Source: Acuticoccus sediminis (lineage in GTDB: Bacteria > Pseudomonadota > Alphaproteobacteria > Rhizobiales > Amorphaceae). From it: a stretch of DNA of 64,000 nt. The notes under the pieces were generated by a model. That model made no database searches, was not told the DNA's origin, and worked only from the letters and a program-made list of their open reading frames with translations. The DNA is taken from NCBI RefSeq assembly GCF_003258595.1, contig NZ_QHHQ01000002.1, positions 620,001-684,000 of the forward strand. The letters are read 5' to 3'. Position numbers and translations under genes: made by a program. Positions 42,981 to 49,775 of the stretch are shown here, in pieces. Numbering within the stretch: position 1 is the stretch's first letter; each line of letters starts with the position of its first letter.

Positions 42981-44168
42981 TCAGGCGGAGAAATCGTTGA
43001 TGATGTCCGAGCGGACGACGCGCACGGGCGTCCTGGTCGGCGGAGTGTTCCGGCTGCGGCCGACGAAGCGCGGCACACCGTTCGAGATGACCGCGCCGAC
43101 GGCGCAGATGTCGCCGTTGGCGAGGGCAGACTGGGCGTCGGCCATCGCGCCGCCCTCGCAGGCGTCCAGGATCACGAGGTCGGCATCGCGACCTTCCGCG
43201 AGGAGACCGCAGTTCAGTCCGTAGACGCGGGCGTTGCTCCCGGTCGCGGCGCCATAGGCGCGCGCCGGGTCGATCCCGCCGAGCGCGCTGAGGTGGGAGA
43301 TCGTATAGAGCATGCCGAGCGGCATGATCCCGCTGCCGGTGGGCGTGTCGGTGGCGATGAGGACACGCTCGAACGCGCCGGCGGCATCGGCCAGCGCGGC
43401 GGTGAGGAGCGCCGTGCGCAGGTTTCCGGCGGTGCAGATCTGCAGCGCCACCTCGCTCTCGTTGACGATGCGCGGGAAGTCTGCCTCGGGCATCGCAACG
43501 GGTCCGCCGTTGACGTGGAACGAGACGTGGGGGTTCACCCTGATCACGTGATCCGCCCAGATGCCGGACGAACCGGGGATCGAGGCGCCACCGGTGTGCA
43601 TGAGCGTGATCATCCCCGCCGCGCGGGCGGCGGCGACGAGCTCGGCATAGTCGTAGGGTGTCTCGAACGCGCCGAACCCGGCCTTCGCCAGCCAGACGCC
43701 CTTCGCCGCCAGCTCCGCCATGTCGCCGGGCTCGAGCGTCGGCTCGAGGATCACCGCGCCGGCATGGACCCGCATCCCGCCCGGGCGGAACCCTTCGAAG
43801 CAGCCGCGCGCGGCGAGCGCCAGCGCCTTCAGCCCCTCGCGGTCCTTCGGACGCCCCGGCGTATGCACCTCGGATGCGGTGATCGACGTGGTGACGCCGC
43901 CCTGCAGGTAGCTCTCGAGGAAACCGACCGTCTTCTGGCGCGGCGTGTAGTCGCCGAACGTGATGTGGACATGAGAGTCGATGAGGCCCGGCGCCAGCGT
44001 GGCGCCTCCCGCGTCGATGACGACGTTGCAGGATTCCACGTCGGCTGGGCTTGCGGACCCAACCGTCCGGATCAGTCCGTCTTCGCAGATCACCGTATCG
44101 GCTGATCGTACCGGGTCGTCGACCGCGCCGGTGAAGATCGTACCGATATTGACGATCGCGACTTTCAC
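42981..44168 (-). CDS. Enamidase-like amidohydrolase
   Basis: This 395-residue metallohydrolase of the amidohydrolase superfamily has the metal motif HVH (His66, His68), further ligands His191 (LMHTGGASIPGSS) and His218 (SFHVNGGP) and Asp274 (ATDTPTGSG). The HTGG..PGSS, NGGP and C-terminal SRNTPP segments resemble, from memory, enamidase of Eubacterium barkeri, which opens 6-oxo-1,4,5,6-tetrahydronicotinate to 2-formylglutarate and ammonia. A cyclic enamide or lactam substrate is therefore likely. It overlaps the PF06684-family gene by ATGA. No nicotinate hydroxylase is in the window. Confidence 0.78.
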   Translation of the reverse strand: MKVAIVNIGTIFTGAVDDPVRSADTVICEDGLIRTVGSASPADVESCNVVIDAGGATLAPGLIDSHVHITFGDYTPRQKTVGFLESYLQGGVTTSITASEVHTPGRPKDREGLKALALAARGCFEGFRPGGMRVHAGAVILEPTLEPGDMAELAAKGVWLAKAGFGAFETPYDYAELVAAARAAGMITLMHTGGASIPGSSGIWADHVIRVNPHVSFHVNGGPVAMPEADFPRIVNESEVALQICTAGNLRTALLTAALADAAGAFERVLIATDTPTGSGIMPLGMLYTISHLSALGGIDPARAYGAATGSNARVYGLNCGLLAEGRDADLVILDACEGGAMADAQSALANGDICAVGAVISNGVPRFVGRSRNTPPTRTPVRVVRSDIINDFSA

Positions 44169-44749
44169 GCCGAGGCTGCCTTGCGGCGCGAGCGGGCCTC
44201 TTCGTGGGTGAGGCCGCCGACCCGGGCGCCGATCCGGCCGCGCGTCAGCATGCAGAAGATCACGGCAATTTCGTCGGGCATGGGCGTGCCCGGAAAACAG
44301 AGGGACACCGCGTCGTAGTGCGACCGGACGTAGATGTCGTGGATGTTGTTCACGGGCACGTCGATCAGCGTCCCGGCCGGCGCGACCTTGGTGACGGACG
44401 AGATCCAGGCGACGGGGTCGCCGATCATGTCGCGAAGGGGGTTGGCGAAGGCCGTCGTCAGCAGTGCGTTGGCATGCTCCTGCTCGCCCGCGAGGCCGAC
44501 GAGTCCGGCCTTGCCGTAGCTCTGGATGTCCAGCCCGCGGCAGAGACCGGTGGCGATCTCGACCATGTGATGGGCGAGGCCGACACTCCCGTCGACCAGC
44601 GGCGAGAGGTCGTCCACCTGCTGGCCGGCGAAGGGGTTTTCGACCACCGACACGACCGAGATCCGCGTCAGCGGCGGGTCACCCGCGCGTCCTGCAATGA
44701 CGTGCAGATCGTCCCGCTGAATGATGTCCCGTCGAACAACCAGGTCCAT
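44165..44749 (-). CDS. Amino acid synthesis family protein (PF06684-like), unknown reaction
   Basis: This 194-residue protein resembles the family named 'amino acid synthesis' (formerly DUF1185). It shows ISVVSVVENPFAGQQVDDLSPLVD at the N-terminus, YGKAGLVGLAGEQEHANALL near residue 90 and the C-terminal DEIAVIFCMLTRGRIGARVGGL. The true function of this family is not established. It is the first gene of the enamidase-cluster operon, with GGAGCG before the ATG at 44749, which suggests a core step such as ring hydrolysis or substrate handling (inference). Confidence 0.75.
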   Translation of the reverse strand: MDLVVRRDIIQRDDLHVIAGRAGDPPLTRISVVSVVENPFAGQQVDDLSPLVDGSVGLAHHMVEIATGLCRGLDIQSYGKAGLVGLAGEQEHANALLTTAFANPLRDMIGDPVAWISSVTKVAPAGTLIDVPVNNIHDIYVRSHYDAVSLCFPGTPMPDEIAVIFCMLTRGRIGARVGGLTHEEARSRRKAASA

Positions 44750-44781
44750 GTGAATCGCTCCATTCCAAGCGTAATAGGACG

Positions 44782-44827
44782 GATTGTCTTGCAATCTGTC
44801 AATCTGGCATGCAAACAAAATTGTAAC
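44782..44827. promoter_or_regulatory. Divergent promoter region with GATTG-N5-CAATC and AATTGTAAC
   Basis: The short inverted repeat GATTG/CAATC (44782-44796) and the AATTGTAAC half-site (44819-44827) lie between the divergent enamidase-cluster operon and the GntR gene. AATTGTAAC also occurs before the TRAP operon at 39810-39818, pointing to common control, probably by this GntR. Confidence 0.5.
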
Positions 44828-44897
44828 GGGAAATTTGCGGAGCGGATCACCTCCTCCCGGGGGTGGCCGCGCAGCGGATAGGGGAGGTGGCAGCCGG

Positions 44898-45644
44898 ATG
44901 GAGGCGAAGAGGAAGCCGGATACGTCGTCAATGGGCGATCTGCGCATCGCGCCGCGGCTTCTCGTCGACGAGGTCGTCAACCGGATCAGGGACCTCATCG
45001 CGACGGGCGCGCTCCGGCCGGGTGACCGCATCGTCGAGACCGACCTGTCGGCGCGGTTCGGGGTGAGCCGCCCGCTGCTGCGCGAGGCGATCAGGACGCT
45101 GCAGGCCCAGCGTCTGTGCGTGATAACCCCTCACCGGGGGGCCCACATCCCCGTGCTCGGATGGGATGACGCGCGCGAGATCTACCACGTGCGCGAGCTG
45201 CTGGAGGGCGAGGCCTGCGCCCTCTGCGCCGCCGCTGTCACCGACAACGACGTCGCCGAGCTGGAGGGCGCGCTCGCCCGCTTCGGTGCGGCCGTCGAGG
45301 CGGACGCGCCGTCCGGGCGCATCGAGGCCACCGAAGAGTTCTACGAAATCATCGTCCGCACCGCCGGCAATTCCGTGCTCGAGGAGCTGCTGCAGGGGCT
45401 CATCGCGCGCGTCAGCATGCTCCGCGCGCGCTCCATGGAGCGGCCCGGTCGCGCCCGGCACAGCTACGTCGAGATGAAGGCGATCTGCGAGGCCATCGCC
45501 CGGCGGGATGGAGCGGCCGCGCGCGAAGCCGCGATCGACCACGTGCGTCACGCACGGGAGGCCGCCAAGGCCTCGTTCGCCGCCGCCGGCGGTCGGGATC
45601 CCGCCGGGCGGGGCAGTGAAGGTGGGGAGACCGGACTTGGATAG
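44898..45644 (+). CDS. GntR-family regulator with FCD domain, enamidase cluster
   Basis: This 248-residue FadR-type regulator has a winged helix (LVDEVVNRIRDLIATGALRPGD..VETDLSARFGVSRPLLREAIRTLQ) near residues 20-85 and an FCD sensor domain. It is divergent from the enamidase cluster and is probably its repressor. The ATG at 44898 has GGGGAGG upstream. Unusually, its stop overlaps the start of a PurA homolog by eight bases, so the regulator and PurA are co-translated. Confidence 0.9.
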   Translation: MEAKRKPDTSSMGDLRIAPRLLVDEVVNRIRDLIATGALRPGDRIVETDLSARFGVSRPLLREAIRTLQAQRLCVITPHRGAHIPVLGWDDAREIYHVRELLEGEACALCAAAVTDNDVAELEGALARFGAAVEADAPSGRIEATEEFYEIIVRTAGNSVLEELLQGLIARVSMLRARSMERPGRARHSYVEMKAICEAIARRDGAAAREAAIDHVRHAREAAKASFAAAGGRDPAGRGSEGGETGLG

Positions 45645-46929
45645 TGTCGTTGTCGTCGGCGCGCAGTGGGGCGACGAGGGTAAGGGGAAGATCGTCGACC
45701 TTCTTGCCGGTGAGGCGGACATGGTCGTGCGCTTCAACGGCGGGCACAACGCCGGCCACACGCTGGTGATCGGCGGGGCGACGTACAAGCTCGCTCTCAT
45801 TCCGAGCGGCGTCGTGCGGGGCTGCAGGTCGCTCATCGGCGGCGGCGCGGTCGTGGACCCGCAGCACTTCCGGCGGGAGCTCGCAGGCCTCGCGGACCTC
45901 GGCGTCGCGGTCGGTCCGGACCTCCTCAAGGTGGCCGACAACGCGGCGCTCATCCTTTCGCCCCATCGCGAGCTCGACCGTGCCCGCGAGACGGTGTCCA
46001 CCGGCGGCGCGCGCATCGGCACGACGCAGCGCGGCATCGGCCCCGCCTACGAGGACAAGGTCGGCCGGCGCGCGATCCGGATCGCGGACCTGCGCGATTT
46101 GAATCGGCTCGGCGAGCGGATTTCCGGCTTGTGTGCGCACCACGACCCGCTCCGTGCGGCGTGCGGTCTGGCGCCGATCGACCCGGACGCCCTGATGGCG
46201 GAACTGCGGGAGGCGGCCGAGGTGCTCCTTCCATTCGCGGTCAACGCGACGCACGCTCTGGCGCAGGACGCGCCCGCACGGGTCCTCTACGAAGGCGCGC
46301 AGGGCTCCCTGCTGGATCCGGACTTCGGCACCTACCCATACGTCACCTCGTCGACCACGCTCGCCGGATTCGCATCCGTGGGCGCCGATCACGGTCGTGG
46401 CGGGGTCCACCGCGTGCTGGGCGTCGTGAAGGCTTACGCCACGCGGGTCGGCGAGGGACCGCTGCCGACGGAGCTGCACGACGCGGTGGGTACGCACCTC
46501 GGCGAACGCGGCCAGGAGTTCGGCGTCAATACCGGGCGCAAGCGCCGCTGCGGCTGGCTCGACGCCGTCGCGCTGCGGTACGCCGCGCGGCTCAACGGCA
46601 TGACCGGAATGGCGCTCACCAAGATCGACGTGCTGGATGGGCTCGACTGCCTCGAGGTCTGCGTCGGATACGAGCTTGACGGCGGCACCATCGACTACCT
46701 GCCGACCGGCATCTGCGCCCAGACGCGGATGAAGCCCGTGTACCGGACGTTCGAGGGATGGCGTGGATCGACTGCCGATATCCAGAGCATGGAACGGTTC
46801 CCGCAGCAGGCCCGCACGTACATGGACTTCATCGCCGAGTTCACACAGATCCCGCTCGACCTCGTATCGACCGGGCCGGACCGCGCCTCCACCATCATCA
46901 TCAACGATCCCTGGGCGCCCGCGAACTGA
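45637..46929 (+). CDS. purA: Adenylosuccinate synthetase (PurA) homolog
   Basis: This 430-residue GTP-dependent ligase is of the PurA family. With the TTG at 45637 (GGGGAGA upstream) the two catalytic residues fall at Asp13 (GDEGKGK) and His41 (GGHNAGHT), the same numbers as in E. coli. The IMP segment GTTQRGIGPAYEDK and the GWLD..ALTKIDVLDGL guanine region are kept. The aspartate loop reads VNTGRKRR instead of the usual TTTGR/ATTGR. Standard activity makes adenylosuccinate from IMP and aspartate; its coupling to a catabolic GntR gene raises the chance of a paralog with another role. Whether a second purA exists in the genome is unknown. Confidence 0.88.
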   Translation: MDSVVVVGAQWGDEGKGKIVDLLAGEADMVVRFNGGHNAGHTLVIGGATYKLALIPSGVVRGCRSLIGGGAVVDPQHFRRELAGLADLGVAVGPDLLKVADNAALILSPHRELDRARETVSTGGARIGTTQRGIGPAYEDKVGRRAIRIADLRDLNRLGERISGLCAHHDPLRAACGLAPIDPDALMAELREAAEVLLPFAVNATHALAQDAPARVLYEGAQGSLLDPDFGTYPYVTSSTTLAGFASVGADHGRGGVHRVLGVVKAYATRVGEGPLPTELHDAVGTHLGERGQEFGVNTGRKRRCGWLDAVALRYAARLNGMTGMALTKIDVLDGLDCLEVCVGYELDGGTIDYLPTGICAQTRMKPVYRTFEGWRGSTADIQSMERFPQQARTYMDFIAEFTQIPLDLVSTGPDRASTIIINDPWAPAN

Positions 46930-46953
46930 ACCGGTGACGAGCGCCGGAGGTCA

Positions 46954-46976
46954 GGTCCGGCCCGGGCGTCCGGACC
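46954..46976 (+). terminator. Terminator-like hairpin after purA homolog
   Basis: GGTCCGG pairs with CCGGACC over a nine-base loop, 25 bases after the stop; no T-run. Confidence 0.4.
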
Positions 46977-47056
46977 GCTGCGCCGGCCCTCGCCGTGGCC
47001 ATGTCGCATGAGTTGCACCAGGCAGGAGGGAGAATCGGATACAATCGGCTAGCGTA

Positions 47057-47099
47057 CTGTACATTATCCAGCTACGACCGTAAGCGAACCGGTACAGTT
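47057..47099. promoter_or_regulatory. Inverted repeat ACTGTAC ... GTACAGT before the MocR gene
   Basis: ACTGTACATT and ACCGGTACAGT frame a 29-base spacer just upstream of the MocR-type gene. The pieces GTACATT and TGTACCGGT (complement of ACCGGTACA) reappear before the aminotransferase gene at 48579-48615, consistent with a MocR autoregulatory and target operator pair. Confidence 0.6.
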
Positions 47100-47134
47100 C
47101 CCACGATCGGGCGCACCAAGCTGGCAGGGAGACG

Positions 47135-48511
47135 ATGGGGTCTGCATCCAACGCGTGGAATCCGAAAGTCGGGATGCACGACGGGCCGAAGTATACCGCG
47201 GTCCTGGACACTCTCGAGCGCGACATTCGCAACGGAACGCTGGTGCCGGGCGACCGTCTGCCGCCGCAGCGGCATATCGCGGACCACTTCGGCGTCACCA
47301 TCTCGACGATCACCAAGGCGATCACCGAGGCGGCACGCCGCGGGCTGGTCCACACCACGCCCGGTAGCGGCACGTTCATAGCCCCCGGCCTTCCCGAGGT
47401 GCCCGACGCGGGCCATTTCATCGAGATGGGGATCAACCTCGTCCCCCAGGCGCTTTGCGAGGACCACCTCCGATCGGCGCTGAGGGAGCTGACCGGCACG
47501 GGCAACGTCGCGGACACCCTCGGCTATCGGGGATATCGGCTGACACCGGGCTCGTCCGGTCATCAGTTCACGGCCTGGCTCGCCGCTCAGGGCTATCCGC
47601 TGGACGCCGGTACGCGCCTCACCTGCAACGGCACACAGCAGGGACTGCTCGCGGCGATGCGTACCCTCTCCAAGCCCGGGGATGCGGTGATCTGCGAGGG
47701 TGTGACCTACACCGGGATCCTGCGGATCATCGGCCAGCTCGGCCTCGTCGCGCACGGCGTCGACATGGACCGCGAGGGAGCGCTGCCGGACGCGCTGGAG
47801 AGGGCGCTGAAGGAGAGTGGCGCGAAGCTGATTGTGTTGACGCCGACTGCGCAGAACCCGACCGGCGCGACGATGTCCGATGCCCGCCGCGCCGCAGTCG
47901 CCGCGCTCGCCCGCCGCTACGACGCGATGGTGATCGAGGACGCGGTGACCGCCCCGGTGTCCGGGGTCGAACCCTCGTCGATCACCCGGTTCGCCCCGGA
48001 CCATTGCATCTACCTGACGGGTGCCTCCAAGTCGGTGGCGCCGGGGGTGCGATTCGGTGTGATGCGCGTCCCGGACCGGCTGGCGGCGGCCATCGAGGTC
48101 GCGCTTACCACGACGAACTGGATGGGCCCGGCGTACTTCGCCGAGCTTGCCGACCTGCTCGCCCGCTCGGGCCGGATGGACGAGATCGTCGCCCTCTACC
48201 GCGCCGACGCATCTGCCCGGCAGGAGCTTGCGCGCCGGTATCTCGGCGGTCCGCCGCCAACGGCGATCGCCTATCACTACTGGCACGGCCTCACCGAGCC
48301 CAACTCGGCGGACTCGGTGGTGATGGAGGCGGCCGGCAGCAATATCCACCTGTCCTCCGCCTCGTCCTTCACCTGCCCCAACTATGCGCCGCCCAATGCA
48401 CTGCGCCTCTGCCTTGGGGCGGAGCCGGACCTCGCCGTCCTCGAGGACGGCCTGCGCCGGCTGACCGGCCTGCTGGCGAACTCCAGGCCGCTGGCGGCCC
48501 CGGTCATCTGA
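47135..48511 (+). CDS. MocR-type regulator (GntR winged helix fused to PLP aminotransferase fold)
   Basis: This 458-residue regulator has a GntR winged helix (about residues 20-85; DRLPPQRHIADHFGVTISTITKAI) and a class I aminotransferase domain. The PLP lysine is Lys299 in LTGASKSVAPG and the pocket Asn/Pro is in AQNPTGAT. MocR proteins sense amino acids or amines through PLP. It lies directly before the aminotransferase/HyuAB operon and is the likely controller of it; shared half-sites before both promoters support this. Confidence 0.92.
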   Translation: MGSASNAWNPKVGMHDGPKYTAVLDTLERDIRNGTLVPGDRLPPQRHIADHFGVTISTITKAITEAARRGLVHTTPGSGTFIAPGLPEVPDAGHFIEMGINLVPQALCEDHLRSALRELTGTGNVADTLGYRGYRLTPGSSGHQFTAWLAAQGYPLDAGTRLTCNGTQQGLLAAMRTLSKPGDAVICEGVTYTGILRIIGQLGLVAHGVDMDREGALPDALERALKESGAKLIVLTPTAQNPTGATMSDARRAAVAALARRYDAMVIEDAVTAPVSGVEPSSITRFAPDHCIYLTGASKSVAPGVRFGVMRVPDRLAAAIEVALTTTNWMGPAYFAELADLLARSGRMDEIVALYRADASARQELARRYLGGPPPTAIAYHYWHGLTEPNSADSVVMEAAGSNIHLSSASSFTCPNYAPPNALRLCLGAEPDLAVLEDGLRRLTGLLANSRPLAAPVI

Positions 48512-48578
48512 CGGCCGGACCTTTCGCACGACGCGTGCCGGCAATGAGGTCACTGCCGATGTGCGATGCGCTTTATAC

Positions 48579-48615
48579 CAGTACATTCCAATTGACACGG
48601 AAGATTGTACCGGTC
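48579..48615. promoter_or_regulatory. MocR operator candidate before the aminotransferase operon
   Basis: CAGTACATT (48579-48587) and TTGTACCGGT (48605-48614) lie 30-65 bases before the start codon. Both halves match the elements before the MocR gene: GTACATT is identical, and TGTACCGGT is the exact complement of ACCGGTACA there. Confidence 0.6.
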
Positions 48616-48644
48616 TAATCAGAGGGCAGCAGACGCCAGGAGAG

Positions 48645-49775
48645 ATGACCGTGCCGCAGGTCAGTTCGAGAGCTTTGGTTGAAGGTCCGGTTTATGTTCC
48701 CGGCCTTCCACGGGAATACGTCGCCGCGAAGTACGGCATCCCGCTGGACGACATCGCGAAGCTCGGCTCCGCTGAGAACCCGCACGGCCCTTCGCCCAAG
48801 GCCGTCGAGGCGCTCGCCAAGATGGACCCCAAGCTCGACATCTATCCGGACTGGACCGCCAGGCCGCTGCGTGAGGCCATCGCCAAACGCTACGGCTTCG
48901 ACCCCGACTGCGTGGTCTGCGGCTCAGGGGAGACCGAGGTCATCTCACTCGTCATCCGCGCCTTCTGCGGCGTCGGCGAGTCCATCCTGATGCACGACCC
49001 CTGCTTCCCGATCTACCGGATCTTCTCCACCGTCGAGGGCCGCGTGCCGATGCTCGTGCGCATGGGCGAGGACTTCGACCCGGTGGTCGATGCCTACGTC
49101 GCGCGGCTGGCGGAGAAGCCGCGCATCGCCTTCATCACCAGCCCGCACAACCCGACGGGCAGGCTCCTCGACGAGACCGAGGTGCGCCGGATCTGCGACG
49201 CCGCGGACCGCGAGACCCTCGTCGTGCTGGACGAAGCCTACATTCATTATTCCGAGACCGACGGGATGATGCATCTGCTGCGCGAGTACGACAACCTGAT
49301 CGTGCTGCGCACCTTCTCCAAGGCCTATGGTCTCGCCGGGCTGCGCGTCGGGTTCGGCATCGCGGCCAACCCCGACCTGATCCGCCCGCTGCGCAACATC
49401 AAGCCGACCTGGAACATGGGCCACCTGCAGATGGCCGGCGGAGCCGCGGCCGTGTTCGACGACGAACACGTCAACCGCGCCGTCGCAACCGTCGTCGCCT
49501 CCAAGGCGATGGTCGAAGCGGCGATGGCGAAGATGAACGCCTTCCGCATGGTGCCCGGCTGCCGGTCGAACTTCTTCCTCACCGAGATCCTCGATCCCGA
49601 CCTCGATTCCACCGCCGTGTTCAACGGCCTGCTCGAGCGGGGCGTGATCGTGAAGGACGGGACCGACATCGAGGGGCTGGGGCCGCGGTATCTGCGGGTC
49701 GACCTCAACCTGCAGAAGCACATGGAGCGGTTCCTCGGCGCGCTGCGCGACATCGAAATGAGCAAGGTCGCCTGA
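48645..49775 (+). CDS. Aminotransferase class I/II, histidinol-phosphate aminotransferase-like
   Basis: This 376-residue PLP enzyme of fold type I has the PLP lysine Lys226 in RTFSKAYGLAGLRVG, the cofactor Asp in VVLDEAYIHYSE and NPTG in SPHNPTGRLL, as in the HisC group. In a catabolic operon it more likely transaminates the product of ring opening than histidinol phosphate. The ATG at 48645 has CCAGGAGAG directly upstream. HyuA begins at the base after its stop. Confidence 0.9.
   Translation: MTVPQVSSRALVEGPVYVPGLPREYVAAKYGIPLDDIAKLGSAENPHGPSPKAVEALAKMDPKLDIYPDWTARPLREAIAKRYGFDPDCVVCGSGETEVISLVIRAFCGVGESILMHDPCFPIYRIFSTVEGRVPMLVRMGEDFDPVVDAYVARLAEKPRIAFITSPHNPTGRLLDETEVRRICDAADRETLVVLDEAYIHYSETDGMMHLLREYDNLIVLRTFSKAYGLAGLRVGFGIAANPDLIRPLRNIKPTWNMGHLQMAGGAAAVFDDEHVNRAVATVVASKAMVEAAMAKMNAFRMVPGCRSNFFLTEILDPDLDSTAVFNGLLERGVIVKDGTDIEGLGPRYLRVDLNLQKHMERFLGALRDIEMSKVA

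Noticed and set aside
45637-46929. Possibility that the PurA homolog is phage PurZ (2-aminoadenine synthesis)
   Set aside because: PurZ lacks the catalytic Asp corresponding to Asp13; this protein keeps Asp13 and His41, and no phage gene is nearby.
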